In this document: positions 25,827 through 36,249 of the stretch, piece after piece
How the letters are laid out: every line of letters starts with the position of its first letter
Position numbering within the stretch: the first letter of the stretch is position 1
Assembly: GCA_017539905.1 (NCBI GenBank)
Contig: JAFYBZ010000041.1
Location: 48,019 to 112,018 of the forward strand
Length of the DNA stretch: 64,000 nucleotides
Direction: 5' to 3'
Source of the DNA: Clostridia bacterium
GTDB taxonomy: Bacteria > Bacillota > Clostridia > TANB77 > UBA1234
Made by a program: the position numbers and the translations under genes
The notes under the pieces: model-generated
Seen by the model: the letters and a program-made list of their open reading frames with translations, nothing else
What the model was told of the DNA's origin: nothing
Databases searched by the model: none

Positions 25827-27719
25827 CTAGTTTATTTTAGACCATTCTTCAAATAATTCATCATTTTTTGCCTTTAAATTGTTTATTTTTGATGAAATCT
25901 CCATTGCTTTTTCATAATTAGCCCCAATTTCAGGACTTAAAGACTGCTCTTCAAGTTTAGCTATTTCTTCATCATTTTTGGCAATTTCTTCCTCAATTTT
26001 TTTAATTCTATTAGCCTTTTTGCGTTCTAAAGCCTCTTTTTCTTTTCTTTCCTTATATGAAGTATTCTTTTCTTTAACTTCTTTTTGAACCTCATTTGGA
26101 ATATCATTCGCTAAATAAAAATCATAATTTCCCTTAAATTCCTTTGTTCCACTTTTTTCCAATTTATAGATTTTGTCAGCTAATTTATTAATAAAATATC
26201 TATCGTGAGATACAATAAGCATAGTTCCTTCATATTCCATTAGAGCGTCTTCTAGTGCCTCTCGAGATAGTATATCTAAATGGTTTGTAGGCTCATCTAA
26301 GATTAAAAAATTAGATTCTGAAAGCATTATTTTTAAAAGTGATATTCTAGCTTTTTCTCCACCACTTAAATCTTTAATCTCTTTAAATGCATCTTCACCT
26401 TTAAAAAGAAAAATTGCCAAAGCCGATCTTATTTCAGTATTAGTCATTTGAGGATGTAAATCTTTTATATAATCAAATATGGTTTGATTACTTGTTATCT
26501 CATCACCTGTTTGACTAAAGTAAGCTATCTTTTGATTTCCTCCAATTATAAATTCTCCCGATGATTTCGGCTCTTCTCCTAAAATGATTCTTAATAAAGT
26601 AGTTTTGCCACAACCATTAGGTCCAACAATAAAGACTTTTTCTTGCTTTAATACACTAATGTTAGCATTTTTGAATAATTCTTTATGATCAAAATTCTTT
26701 GCTAATTCTTTTGTAATTAATACTTCTCGATTTCCACCAGCAATTACTTTAAAATGAAACTTCATCTTTTCCATTTCTTCATCAGGCTTTACAAGAGTGC
26801 TTTCTAATCTATCAATTGATTTTTGTTTTGAACGAATCGTCACATAGTTTCGTTCTTGATTCCATCTTTTTTGCTGTTCGATTATTTTCTCAATTCTATT
26901 AATCTCTTTTTGAGTTTGTTCATATTGTCTCTCTAAAGTCTTATTCTTTTCCGCTTTTAATGTGACATACTTAGAATAATTACCTGAATACAAAGTCACT
27001 CTATGGCTCTCTAATTCAAGAGTTTCTGTTGTCACTCTATCTAAAAAATATCTATCATGGGAAATAACAATAAAACTTCCCTTATAATTAATCAAGAAAT
27101 TTTCAAGCCATTCAATAGAGCTAATATCTAAGTTATTTGTAGGCTCATCTAGAAGAAGTAGATTTGAATCAGAAAATAAAAGTTTGGCAAGTGTTAGCTT
27201 TGTTTTTTGCCCTCCACTTAGGTTCTCAACTTTCAACTCTAATTCTTTTTCCTCAAATCCTAAACCAATCAAAGTTGATCGAGCAATGCTTTTATATGTG
27301 TATCCACCATCTCTAGCATATTGCTCTTCCAAAGAATGCTTTTTTGTTATCAGTCCTTCCAATTCGTTATTATTATCATTTATTGATTTGATTTCAATTT
27401 CCTGTTGAAGATTTGCTAGATCCTGCTCTATGTCTATTAAACTTTGCTTGATAGTTAATAGTTCTTCAAAAACATTTCTATTGCTACCTCTTAAAGTAAA
27501 TTGTTCTACATATCCTATTCTTAGTGATTTGTTCTTAAAAATATCTCCTGAATCGTAATCCAATTCGTCGCATATTACTTTAAACAATGTTGTTTTACCA
27601 GAGCCATTAATTCCAACAAACCCAAGTTTGTGGCCATCTTCTATATTAAAAGAAACATTCTCAAATATTAAATTATCTCCAAATCTTTTAGTTACGTTGC
27701 TAAGACTTAGCAGTGCCAT
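25827..27719 (-). CDS. ABC-F family ATPase (ribosome-associated)
   Basis: A duplicated ABC ATPase without membrane segments. The first P-loop is GINGSGKTT, with signature LSGGQKTKL and LLLDEPTNNLD; the second is GPNGCGKTT, with LSGGEKARI and LILDEPTNHLD. The linker between them is the ABC-F interdomain arm. A lysine-rich coiled-coil tail (roughly the last 90 residues) resembles YdiF/Uup-type members. ABC-F proteins act at the ribosomal E site to relieve stalling or give antibiotic protection; which applies here is unknown. I place the start at ATG 27719 after GAAGGTG, seven codons inside the longest frame, giving 630 residues. Confidence 0.9.
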   Translation of the reverse strand: MALLSLSNVTKRFGDNLIFENVSFNIEDGHKLGFVGINGSGKTTLFKVICDELDYDSGDIFKNKSLRIGYVEQFTLRGSNRNVFEELLTIKQSLIDIEQDLANLQQEIEIKSINDNNNELEGLITKKHSLEEQYARDGGYTYKSIARSTLIGLGFEEKELELKVENLSGGQKTKLTLAKLLFSDSNLLLLDEPTNNLDISSIEWLENFLINYKGSFIVISHDRYFLDRVTTETLELESHRVTLYSGNYSKYVTLKAEKNKTLERQYEQTQKEINRIEKIIEQQKRWNQERNYVTIRSKQKSIDRLESTLVKPDEEMEKMKFHFKVIAGGNREVLITKELAKNFDHKELFKNANISVLKQEKVFIVGPNGCGKTTLLRIILGEEPKSSGEFIIGGNQKIAYFSQTGDEITSNQTIFDYIKDLHPQMTNTEIRSALAIFLFKGEDAFKEIKDLSGGEKARISLLKIMLSESNFLILDEPTNHLDILSREALEDALMEYEGTMLIVSHDRYFINKLADKIYKLEKSGTKEFKGNYDFYLANDIPNEVQKEVKEKNTSYKERKEKEALERKKANRIKKIEEEIAKNDEEIAKLEEQSLSPEIGANYEKAMEISSKINNLKAKNDELFEEWSKIN

Positions 27720-27840
27720 CTTTTCACCTTCTTTTCGCATTGTATTGTAACATTTTATTGCATTTTTGTATACAAATTAGCCCCTAAATATGGTAAAATT
27801 TTCGTAGTGACGAATACAACCGATAAAAGGAGTATTATAT

Positions 27841-28665
27841 ATGGAACAATTATTTCAAGAATGGTTTAAAGATAATGAAGGAAAACTTAATACCTATCAA
27901 ACTTTAGCATCAAAATATTTACCAGTTTTAATTCAAGTTCTTATAGCCATTATCATAGTTCATTTTTTAATGAAAATAATAAAGAAAAGAATAAAAAAGT
28001 CTAAGAGAATTCCAAAAAGTATTCAGGCTTTTCTAACAACAGGAATTAGATTTTTGTTTTACTTTTTAATTGTTATTACTGTATGTAACAAATTGGGAGT
28101 AGATATCACTTCATTAGTAGCAGCATTTAGTATTGTCGGTGTTGCGGTATCACTATCTATTCAAAACACATTATCTAATGTTATGGCTGGCTTTAGTCTA
28201 TTATTCACAAAACAATTTGAGGTAGATGATTACATTGAAGCTGGTGGCGTTAGTGGTACAGTAATGAGAATTGGAATGTCATCTTGTAAATTAAAAACAT
28301 ACGATGGTAAAGATATATATGTTCCAAATGCTAGCATTATTTCTGAGAAAATCATAAATTATACAAGAGAACCATTAAGAAGAATTGATGTTACAATTGG
28401 TACTTCTTATGATGAAACAGTAGATAGAGTAAAGGAAGCTCTTCAAAAAGTAGTAGATGCTACACCTGAAGTTTCTTTAGACAAAGAAGTATTTATAGGA
28501 ATAACAAATTTTGGTGAAAGTTCAATAGATTATACTATTCGTGTATGGGTTAAGAATCAAGATTATTGGCCAGTATATTTAGGAATGCTTGAGAAAGTAA
28601 AACGTACTTTTGAACAAGAACATATCGAAATACCATACAATCAATTAGATGTACATATGAAGTAA
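27841..28665 (+). CDS. mscS: MscS-family small-conductance mechanosensitive channel
   Basis: A 274-residue inner-membrane channel. Hydrophobic segments lie at about 28-45 and 62-82, and a third pore-lining helix (SLVAAFSIVGVAVSLSIQNTLSNVMAGFSLL) has the glycine/alanine pattern of MscS TM3. The beta domain DYIEAGGVSGTV and VPNASIISEKIINYTREPLRR follow. It protects against osmotic downshock. It has its own AAAGGAG site and a 100-base divergent gap to the ABC-F gene. The stop is followed within a few bases by a giant palindrome. Confidence 0.92.
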   Translation: MEQLFQEWFKDNEGKLNTYQTLASKYLPVLIQVLIAIIIVHFLMKIIKKRIKKSKRIPKSIQAFLTTGIRFLFYFLIVITVCNKLGVDITSLVAAFSIVGVAVSLSIQNTLSNVMAGFSLLFTKQFEVDDYIEAGGVSGTVMRIGMSSCKLKTYDGKDIYVPNASIISEKIINYTREPLRRIDVTIGTSYDETVDRVKEALQKVVDATPEVSLDKEVFIGITNFGESSIDYTIRVWVKNQDYWPVYLGMLEKVKRTFEQEHIEIPYNQLDVHMK

Positions 28666-28671
28666 AAGTAA

Positions 28672-28751
28672 TGCGAGGTGCTTTTTTGGGACACTTACTA
28701 AAAGTCACAATATTGTGACTTTTAGTAAGTGTCCCAAAAAAGCACCTCGCA
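28672..28751. repeat. 80-bp perfect palindrome between convergent mscS and fhs
   Basis: Every base from 28672 to 28711 pairs with 28751 to 28712: 40 bp, no mismatch and no loop beyond the centre. The arms contain a T6 run and CACTTACTAAAAGTCAC. It may act as a bidirectional terminator, but it is far longer than the other terminators in the window. Confidence 0.95.
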
Positions 28752-28761
28752 ATTTTATTAT

Positions 28762-30435
28762 TTAAAATAAACCTAGTATTGTTTCTCCATCTTCTGCCAT
28801 ATGAATCTTTTCGGCAGCAGGAACTTTTGGAAGTCCTGGCATTGTCATTATTGAGCCTGCAATAGCAACAATAAACTCTGCTCCGTTTTTAAGAATCACT
28901 TCTCTTACTTTTAAGTTATATCCTGTTGGTCTTCCCAAAAGCTTGGGATCATCAGATAGTGAATATTGTGTCTTAGCTATACATACTGGAAGTTTGTCTC
29001 TTCCAATTTCTTCTATCTTCTTAATCGAGGCATTTGCCTCTTCAGAATATTCAACTCCATCTGCACCATATATTTCCTTTGCTATTATTTCAATCTTTTC
29101 TCTAATTGATAAATTCTCATCATATAATACTTTGAAATCATTAGAATAGTTATCTAACTTAGTAACAACTTCGTTTGCTAAATCTAGAGCTCCTTCTCCA
29201 CCTTTTGCAAATACATCTGTTACTATTAAATTAGAACCATTTTCCATACAAAGATTTCTTAATAATTCAATTTCAGAATCAGTATCAAATTCAAATCTAT
29301 TTAGAGCAACGATTGGCTCGATTCCATATTTTTTAATATTCTCAATATGTTTTTGAAGATTAACAAATCCACTTCTTAATGCTTCTAGATTTTCTTCTTT
29401 AACTTCTTCTTTTGGAACTCCACCATTGTATTTTAGTGCTTTAATTGTTGCAACCAATACGACCATATCTGGTTTAAGTCCTGCTTTTCTACACTTGATA
29501 TCCATGAATTTTTCTGCACCTAAGTCAGCGCCAAAACCCGCTTCTGTAACTACATAGTCAGCTAGTTTTAATGCTGTTTTAGTAGCAACTATACTATTGC
29601 ATCCATGAGCGATATTAGCAAATGGGCCACCATGAATAATTGCAGGTGTATTTTCTAATGTTTGAACTAAATTTGGTTTTAAAGCATCTTTAAGAAGTGC
29701 TGTGACAGCGCCTTGTATTTTCAAATCAGATACTTTAAGTGGCTTTCCATCAACATCATATCCAAATATAATATTTGAAATTCTATTTTCTAAATCTTTG
29801 ATATCATTAGACAAACATACAATAGCCATTATTTCAGAAGCAACTGTGATATCAAATCCATCATCTCTTATATATGTTCTATCTTTAAAACTATAATCCA
29901 TTGTTATACTTCTAAGGGCTCTATCATTCATATCCATGCATCTTTTCCAAGTAACTTGTTTAGGATCAATCCTTAACTCATTTCCTTGGAATATATGGTT
30001 ATCTATGCAAGCAGATATTAGATTATTAGCAGAAGTCATTGCATGTATATCTCCAGTGAAATGAAGATTAATTTCATCCATAGGTGCTACTTGAGCATAT
30101 CCTCCACCAGTTGCTCCTCCTTTAATACCAAATACTGGTCCCATTGAAGGCTCACGAAGAGCAAGACAAACCCTTTTCCCTAATCTACTTAATCCATCAG
30201 CTAAGCCAATAGAAATTGTTGTTTTTCCTTCTCCTAAAGGTGTAGGATTAATTGATGATACAAGTATTAATTTTCCATCTTGCTTTGAAGAGTTCTTATT
30301 AAATACTTCATTTGAAATTTTAGCTTTGTTTTTGCCATACAATTCCAAATCATTTTCATCAATATTTAGTTTTTTAGCAACATCTTTTATATCTAATAAT
30401 TTTGCATTTTTATTAATTTCAACATCAGTTAGCAA
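28762..30435 (-). CDS. fhs: Formate-tetrahydrofolate ligase
   Basis: ATP-dependent formation of 10-formyl-THF from formate, the entry of formate into one-carbon metabolism. The product is about 557 residues, normal for the family. Conserved features include the P-loop-like [44 protein letters not shown] and [14 protein letters not shown] favour a TTG start at 30435, five bases after GAGGTGG, rather than the GTG at 30444 that lies inside that ribosome binding site. It is a monocistronic gene with its own promoter. Confidence 0.95.
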   Translation of the reverse strand: MLTDVEINKNAKLLDIKDVAKKLNIDENDLELYGKNKAKISNEVFNKNSSKQDGKLILVSSINPTPLGEGKTTISIGLADGLSRLGKRVCLALREPSMGPVFGIKGGATGGGYAQVAPMDEINLHFTGDIHAMTSANNLISACIDNHIFQGNELRIDPKQVTWKRCMDMNDRALRSITMDYSFKDRTYIRDDGFDITVASEIMAIVCLSNDIKDLENRISNIIFGYDVDGKPLKVSDLKIQGAVTALLKDALKPNLVQTLENTPAIIHGGPFANIAHGCNSIVATKTALKLADYVVTEAGFGADLGAEKFMDIKCRKAGLKPDMVVLVATIKALKYNGGVPKEEVKEENLEALRSGFVNLQKHIENIKKYGIEPIVALNRFEFDTDSEIELLRNLCMENGSNLIVTDVFAKGGEGALDLANEVVTKLDNYSNDFKVLYDENLSIREKIEIIAKEIYGADGVEYSEEANASIKKIEEIGRDKLPVCIAKTQYSLSDDPKLLGRPTGYNLKVREVILKNGAEFIVAIAGSIMTMPGLPKVPAAEKIHMAEDGETILGLF

Positions 30436-30463
30436 TAAAACCACCTCATTTCAAATCTATCGT

Positions 30464-30492
30464 ATTATACCACTAAATGGACTATTATACAA
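30464..30492 (-). promoter_or_regulatory. fhs promoter
   Basis: Minus-strand TTGTAT (30492-30487), 17-base spacer, TATAAT (30469-30464), directly after the pheT terminator. Confidence 0.7.
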
Positions 30493-30493
30493 T

Positions 30494-30519
30494 AAAAAAG
30501 TGGCGCCCAAAAGGGCGCC
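30494..30519 (-). terminator. pheST terminator
   Basis: GGCGCCC/GGGCGCC stem with a four-base loop and six T on the minus strand, a few bases after the pheT stop. Confidence 0.9.
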
Positions 30520-30525
30520 GCTAGT

Positions 30526-32895
30526 CTATTTTCTAATCTCAGCTCCAATCTCTTTACATACATTATCCATTATCTTTTCAAATACTACTGTAACTTCTTC
30601 ATCAGAAAGAGTTCTTTCAGGATTTTCAAATTTTAGATTGTATGCATAAGACTTTTTGCCTTCTGGTAAGTTTTCGCCTGTATAAACATCGAATACTTCA
30701 ATTGCTTTAAGCATCTTACCACCAGCAGATTTAATTATTGCTTCTATGTCTTCAGATTTAATCTCATTTGCAACAACAAAAGCAACGTCTTTTTCGATAC
30801 CAGGGAATTTAGAAATTTCTTTATATTTAGCTGTATCATGATTATATTCGGCTAACTTTTCAAGATTCAATTCCATTACATATATATTATCTTTTGTTAC
30901 TAATGGATGTAGCTTTCCAATAATACCTACTTTGTGTCCATCAACAAATACTGATGCTGCCTGACCTGGATGTAATTCAGTAGGTAAATCTTCTACTTTA
31001 AGCGCATATCTTCCATTAAATCCAAGATAATCTAATAAGTTTTCTAATACACCCTTAATTACATAGAAATCAACATTTGCTTTGTTAAGCGCTTTTTTAT
31101 AATTTCCTGTCATTAAGCAAGAAAGTGATAAATGCTCTCCATATTGTCCATCTATCTTGTGGAAACTCTTGCCTATTTCAAATATAGAAATGTCTCTTGC
31201 GCCTCTATTTTTATTGTACTCATATACCATCATAAGTGAAGGCAATAAACTGTTTCTTAGGGCATTTCTTTCCTCTGTCATAGGGTCTAAAATTTTAACT
31301 GTTTCAAATTTTTCTGTAGAGAATTTTTGAACTTCAGCTTCTGGTATTAATGCATAACTTAATGTTTCATTTAATCCCAATGAAACCATCTTATTTCTAG
31401 CATTTCTCTTAAATTTATCGTAGCTTCCTGGAACTACTGGAAGAATCATCTTCTTTCCTTCCATTCTATCCATTCCATAGAATCTTCCAATATCATGAAT
31501 AATATCTTCTTTAATTTGAATATCAAGTCTTCTTGTTGGAATAGTAACTTTAAGAGTATCGCCATCTTCTTCAAAGTCTAAAGCAAGTCTTGTTAAAATA
31601 TCTTTAACATCTTCATTTGGAATATCCATTCCAAGCACTTGTTTAATCTTTGAATATGTTACTTCAATTACTCTATCTTGTTTTTCATTCTTATCATATA
31701 CGCACATTCCACCAACTACTTTGGCATCAGCATATTTTTCTAGAAGATGACAAGAACGTTCAATTGCCATTAAAGTACGCTTTGGATCTAATCCTTTTTC
31801 AAATCTATTTGATGATTCTGATCTTAATATCTTCTTAGATGTTAAACGAATTTTTACATTATCAAATATAGCAGCTTCAATAACAATATTCTTTGTATCT
31901 TGTTCAACTTCAGTAGATAACCCCCCCATAACGCCTGCAAGTCCTATAGGTCCTCTTTTATCTGCAATTACAATATCGTTTGATGTAAGTTCTCTTTCTT
32001 GCTCATCAAGTGTTGTAATCTTTTCTCCGTCATTTGCCATTCTTACAATCAAAGTATTACCTAGTCTATCTGCATCGTAGTAATGTAAAGGTTGACCAAC
32101 TTCAAGCATTACATAGTTTGAAATATCTACAACATTATTAATAGGTCTTATGCCTGAAGCAATAAGTCTATTTTTTATGAATTCTGGACTTTCTTTAATT
32201 ACAACATCAGTTACTTTCTTAGCATAGAATAATGAACAATTCTCTGTTTGAATATCTAAATTAAATTCTTTAGAAAAATCTTCTGAAGTATCGTTATGAG
32301 ATAAATCAATATCTTTAACTTTATTACCATATAAAGCGCCTACTTCATAAGCCATTCCTAAGATTGAAAGCAAGTCACCTCTATTTGCTGTAAGCTCAAA
32401 ATCAATTACTTCATCATCTAATCCTAAATATTTAATTGGGTCTTCACCAACTACTGCATCTTCTCCTAATTCAGCAATACCTTCAATATCCGCAGGTTTA
32501 AGGAATTTATGTTCTAAACCTAATTCTTCAATTGAGCAAAGCATTCCACATGATTCAACCCCACGAAGTTTTCCTTTTTTGATTTCTCCACCAGGAAGTT
32601 TTGCACCAATCATGGCAACTATTACTTTAATTCCAACTCTAGCATTAGGAGCACCACAAACTATTTGAAGTGGCTCTCCTTGACCTACATCAACTTTACA
32701 GATGTGTAAGTGATCTGAATCTGGATGCATTTCGCATTCTAAAATTTTACCTATTGTAAGACCACTTACTTTGATAAGCTTTCCAGCCTCATCATATTCA
32801 TTTCCTATGTTTGTCATATCTTCGCCTAGTTTAATTGAATCAACATCAGCTGGAATATCTACATAGTCTTTTAAGAAATTTAAACTTAGTTTCAT
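30526..32895 (-). CDS. pheT: Phenylalanyl-tRNA synthetase beta subunit
   Basis: A 789-residue protein of standard domain order. It starts with an EMAP/tRNA-binding-like domain near residues 40-150 (EMHPDSDHLHICKVDVG). The B3/B4 domain has ANRGDLLSILGMAYE and GIRPINNVVDISNYVMLE, and the B5 domain has DIIHDIGRFYG. A catalytic-like core follows, and the C-terminal anticodon-binding domain begins around FPGIEKDVAFVV. With PheS it forms the alpha2-beta2 enzyme. It starts 14 bases after pheS with an AAGGAGGTG site. Confidence 0.97.
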   Translation of the reverse strand: MKLSLNFLKDYVDIPADVDSIKLGEDMTNIGNEYDEAGKLIKVSGLTIGKILECEMHPDSDHLHICKVDVGQGEPLQIVCGAPNARVGIKVIVAMIGAKLPGGEIKKGKLRGVESCGMLCSIEELGLEHKFLKPADIEGIAELGEDAVVGEDPIKYLGLDDEVIDFELTANRGDLLSILGMAYEVGALYGNKVKDIDLSHNDTSEDFSKEFNLDIQTENCSLFYAKKVTDVVIKESPEFIKNRLIASGIRPINNVVDISNYVMLEVGQPLHYYDADRLGNTLIVRMANDGEKITTLDEQERELTSNDIVIADKRGPIGLAGVMGGLSTEVEQDTKNIVIEAAIFDNVKIRLTSKKILRSESSNRFEKGLDPKRTLMAIERSCHLLEKYADAKVVGGMCVYDKNEKQDRVIEVTYSKIKQVLGMDIPNEDVKDILTRLALDFEEDGDTLKVTIPTRRLDIQIKEDIIHDIGRFYGMDRMEGKKMILPVVPGSYDKFKRNARNKMVSLGLNETLSYALIPEAEVQKFSTEKFETVKILDPMTEERNALRNSLLPSLMMVYEYNKNRGARDISIFEIGKSFHKIDGQYGEHLSLSCLMTGNYKKALNKANVDFYVIKGVLENLLDYLGFNGRYALKVEDLPTELHPGQAASVFVDGHKVGIIGKLHPLVTKDNIYVMELNLEKLAEYNHDTAKYKEISKFPGIEKDVAFVVANEIKSEDIEAIIKSAGGKMLKAIEVFDVYTGENLPEGKKSYAYNLKFENPERTLSDEEVTVVFEKIMDNVCKEIGAEIRK

Positions 32896-32909
32896 TATTG
32901 TGCACCTCC

Positions 32910-33944
32910 TTACTCTGCTTCATCAAATTGTTTAAGAAATCTTATGTCATTACCATATATTAAACGAATATCTGGAATGTTATATCTAAACATTGCAAGT
33001 CTATCTAAGCCTGTTCCAAAAGCAAATCCTGTGAATTTATCTGGATCATATCCACCCATACGAAGTACATTTGGATGAACCATACCAGCTCCCAAAAGCT
33101 CTATCCAGCCTGTTCCTTTGCATAGTGAACATCCTTTACCACCGCACTTAAAACAACTAACATCTACTTCACAAGATGGTGTTGTAAATGGGAAGTAACT
33201 TGGTCTAAATCTAACCTTTGTATCATCACCTAATAGTCTCTTTGCAAATATTTCAAGTGTTCCTTTTAAATCTGCAAGTGAAATATCTTTATCTATTACT
33301 AGTCCTTCAACTTGTCCAAATTGATGAGAGTGTGTTGCATCATCATCTCTTCTATATGTCTTACCTGGGCAAATAACTCTTATTGGAGATTTTTCTTTAT
33401 TAGCTTGCATGATTCTAGATTGAGCACTAGATGTTTGTGTACGAAGTAAATATTCTTCATCAATATAGAATGTATCTTGAGCATCTCTCGCAGGATGTCC
33501 AACATAATAATTTAATAATCTAAAGCAATGCTCATCATCTTCTAATTCAGGTCCATCTACAACATCATAACCCATTGATACGAATAAATCTTCAACTTCT
33601 TCAATAATTCTATTAAATGGATGCTTAGAACCCATTTGAATCTTATCTGAAGGTAAAGAAACATCTATTGTATCTTCCTTAAGTTTTGCAAGAATTCTTT
33701 GTTCTTCGAATTTAGCCTTTGCTGTTTCAAATTTCTCATTGAATTCATTTTTTAGTTCATTCATTTGCATACCAAACTCTTTTTTGTGTTCAGCGGCAAC
33801 ATCTTTAATACCTGCTGCAAGTTCGGTAATAATACCTTTCTTTCCTTGATAAGCAACTTTTAAATCATTTAACTCTTGCATGTTTTTTACTTGTTCAAAT
33901 TTTTTAGTAAGCTCTTCTTTGATTTGTTTTAGCTTTTCATCCAT
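32910..33944 (-). CDS. pheS: Phenylalanyl-tRNA synthetase alpha subunit
   Basis: The class II catalytic subunit, 344 residues. It has an N-terminal coiled-coil tRNA-binding arm to about residue 85, motif 2 around SPIRVICPGKTYRRDDDATHSHQFGQVEGL and motif 3 in GFAFGTGLDRLAMFRYNIPDIR. A four-cysteine cluster (CFKCGGKGCSLC) appears in the insertion, as in many Clostridia. I place the start at ATG 33944 after AAAGGAG. Expression is expected to follow tRNA-Phe charging through the T-box upstream. Confidence 0.97.
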   Translation of the reverse strand: MDEKLKQIKEELTKKFEQVKNMQELNDLKVAYQGKKGIITELAAGIKDVAAEHKKEFGMQMNELKNEFNEKFETAKAKFEEQRILAKLKEDTIDVSLPSDKIQMGSKHPFNRIIEEVEDLFVSMGYDVVDGPELEDDEHCFRLLNYYVGHPARDAQDTFYIDEEYLLRTQTSSAQSRIMQANKEKSPIRVICPGKTYRRDDDATHSHQFGQVEGLVIDKDISLADLKGTLEIFAKRLLGDDTKVRFRPSYFPFTTPSCEVDVSCFKCGGKGCSLCKGTGWIELLGAGMVHPNVLRMGGYDPDKFTGFAFGTGLDRLAMFRYNIPDIRLIYGNDIRFLKQFDEAE

Positions 33945-33970
33945 TTTACTTTTCTCCTTTAACATATAAT

Positions 33971-34165
33971 AAAAATCCCAATCAAATGTTTAACACATTT
34001 GATTGGGACGAATTGACTTTTATTCGCGGTACCACCCAAATTCCAATTACAAATAATTGGCTCTCATTGTAAGAATTAACGCTTCTTTCACGTTTTGCTC
34101 AAATATTTGAAATTTACAAATCAACTAACTTTAGAAGGCTTTCAGCTGATAACCTTCCTCTCTAA
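33971..34165 (-). promoter_or_regulatory. T-box leader of pheST
   Basis: The minus strand shows the T-box sequence GGGTGGTACCGCG (34037-34025). Downstream is a terminator whose 13-bp stem (33976-33988 with 33996-34008) ends in a T-run. Upstream is a stem I region beginning near AGAGAGGAAGG. A TTC at 34111-34109, within GTAAATTTCAAA, is the likely Phe specifier, consistent with the downstream genes. Uncharged tRNA-Phe should favour the antiterminator. Confidence 0.92.
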
Positions 34166-34249
34166 AAAAGGTTTTTAATTTGCTACTAAAATATCTTCAT
34201 CACAAAAATCTTTAATAATGATAATACCTTTCCGCCGTTTTGTCAACCA

Positions 34250-35524
34250 TTAAAACGCATATTTTGGCCCTAAAACAACGGTAAAATCAACCTCTACATC
34301 AGGTTCTTTAGCAACTTCGAACTTCTTAATACCTACTGCTTCTCCTATCTTTTCCAAATACTCATATCCAGTCTCCGAAGCCACATATGTAACAACTTTA
34401 GAAAGCTTTTCATCGCTTGTTATATTACCAACTCTAACAACGCTGTATCCTTCTTCATTTAATTTGTTAACAACTTTATCAAAAGTATTATACTTGGTTC
34501 CGTTATTCAACACTTCAACTCTAATTGTGTCTCCGCTTTGAATTTCTCTTAAATTCTTCTTAGCTTCTTCTAATTCTTTTTTTAGTTCCTCAACATCATT
34601 TATATTTGTCTCGCCAAAGAATAATTCATTAATAAGTTCTTCTGCTTTTTCCTCATCCATAAAGAAATATGAAATCCCATTTGATGCATATCCACCGCCA
34701 CCTGGTAACGTTTCCATTCTAACTCTATCTGCTTGGAATGCCATAACATCATCTACGTATTGTGAAACAACATCCTGTGTAATATTTGTTTTTGTATTTG
34801 ATATTGCTATTTCAATAAGCTTACTTACTTTAAGAAGATTTTGAGGCTCTAGGCATCTAGAAATCATTGCCTTAATAAATTGTTGTTGAGCTTTAATTCT
34901 GTCTTCATCGCCTCTAACATAGCCAGTACCATTATTGTTCTTTCTAAATCTAACAAATTGTTCTGCATGGTTACCATCTAGTTTTTGATATCCCTTATTT
35001 ATATGAATATACAAACTTTGATATGGGTCATCATAGTTCATATTAATTGGAACATCTACATATACTCCATCAACTTCATCAACAAGTTCTCTTAACACTT
35101 TAGTTTTGAATAGTACATAGTAATCTATCTCAACACCTGTCAATTCTGTAACTTTATTAACTGTACGCATAGGATCAACACCAGCATATGCTGAATTAAT
35201 TTTGCCATCAACCGTTCCATTTACTTTAGTATCTCTTGGAATAGAAAGCAAATTAACTTCTCTTGTATTTGGGTTATATTGTCCAAGCATAATAAAGTCT
35301 GTAAGAGCACCATTTACGCCCATAAACAAACATGTAATATTAGGCTCTAACTCTGTTTTCTTACTTGTAATAATTCTTTGATCTCCACTATATGTAATTA
35401 TTTCATCTTGTTCCTTTAACCACTTGTTATATGCATAACCGCCAAAGCCAGCTGCTACCAACAAGGCCATAATTACAACTATAACAATTATAACTCGTAG
35501 CAACACTTTAAAGAACTTACCCAT
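34250..35524 (-). CDS. LytR-CpsA-Psr (LCP) family wall-polymer ligase
   Basis: A membrane-anchored extracytoplasmic enzyme of 424 residues. It has one N-terminal TM helix (about 7-28) and an LCP domain with LLSIPRDTKV (conserved arginine and aspartate), a LTGVEIDYYV segment and EQFVRFRKNN. A coiled-coil stretch (ELKKELEEAKKNL) leads to a C-terminal LytR_C domain (VEVLNNGTKYNTFDKVVNKL, FTVVLG). LCP proteins transfer undecaprenyl-linked polymers to peptidoglycan. The TagO-MnaA and TagA genes at 46.7-50.4 kb could make such a substrate. It is last in an operon with CvpA and DUF5711 genes. Confidence 0.92.
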   Translation of the reverse strand: MGKFFKVLLRVIIVIVVIMALLVAAGFGGYAYNKWLKEQDEIITYSGDQRIITSKKTELEPNITCLFMGVNGALTDFIMLGQYNPNTREVNLLSIPRDTKVNGTVDGKINSAYAGVDPMRTVNKVTELTGVEIDYYVLFKTKVLRELVDEVDGVYVDVPINMNYDDPYQSLYIHINKGYQKLDGNHAEQFVRFRKNNNGTGYVRGDEDRIKAQQQFIKAMISRCLEPQNLLKVSKLIEIAISNTKTNITQDVVSQYVDDVMAFQADRVRMETLPGGGGYASNGISYFFMDEEKAEELINELFFGETNINDVEELKKELEEAKKNLREIQSGDTIRVEVLNNGTKYNTFDKVVNKLNEEGYSVVRVGNITSDEKLSKVVTYVASETGYEYLEKIGEAVGIKKFEVAKEPDVEVDFTVVLGPKYAF

Positions 35525-35544
35525 TGTAAACTCCCTCCGAACTT

Positions 35545-36231
35545 CTATTTAAAAAGAAATCTTATTATCAAATTATTTTCAAACATTGCATTAGCTATCA
35601 TTGAAGACTTAATAGCATCTATAACAACGCTAATATCTGTAATTGAAGAAATAAATGTAATTATTGCAAAAGCTAAATACATATTTAAAAATCCAATTAC
35701 TGCTCCTAAGCTCATTCCTAATATCTCATTAAGTTGCTTTAAAACAGGCAATTTCATCATACCGCCTAAAACAATAGAAGCAATTAACAAAGTTACCTTA
35801 ACAACTACATAAATAATTATAATACTTAGTAACTTCATTATCATTTCTGAAGTTTTAACAGCAATTTCATGTTTTATACTATTTTTTGCTGATTCAATGT
35901 TTAAATTCTCTGAAATCATTTCAGGTAAATTACTAAGTATAGCCGTAATTGAATTATCTTCTTCTTTTTCTGTCGTCTCTATAGTAGTTTCTTCATTAAC
36001 AACAGTATCTCCTGAAGTATCATAATTCATTATCTTTTCTTCTATCCAATTATCTATTTCAGTATTTTCAATCAATATAACAGATAGTGGTTGATAGAAC
36101 AAAAGTGCCAACCCCAACGCTATAAACAATGACAAAAAACTAATCACAGTTTTAACAAAACCAACTTTATAACCTATAAAACCTGCAATTAGAACAACGC
36201 CTACCAATATTACATCAATAAGATTAAACAT
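35545..36231 (-). CDS. CvpA-family membrane protein
   Basis: A 228-residue protein with the CvpA-type start (NLIDVILVGVVLIAGFIGYKVGFVKTVISF). There are four hydrophobic segments: two before residue 55, two after about 135. An acidic, threonine/glutamate-rich extracellular-type insertion spans about 65-105. CvpA homologs are tied to envelope homeostasis, and colicin V production in E. coli. The gene lies between DUF5711 and LCP genes with 18-20 base gaps. Confidence 0.82.
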   Translation of the reverse strand: MFNLIDVILVGVVLIAGFIGYKVGFVKTVISFLSLFIALGLALLFYQPLSVILIENTEIDNWIEEKIMNYDTSGDTVVNEETTIETTEKEEDNSITAILSNLPEMISENLNIESAKNSIKHEIAVKTSEMIMKLLSIIIIYVVVKVTLLIASIVLGGMMKLPVLKQLNEILGMSLGAVIGFLNMYLAFAIITFISSITDISVVIDAIKSSMIANAMFENNLIIRFLFK

Positions 36232-36249
36232 TACATTCTCCTAATTAAA

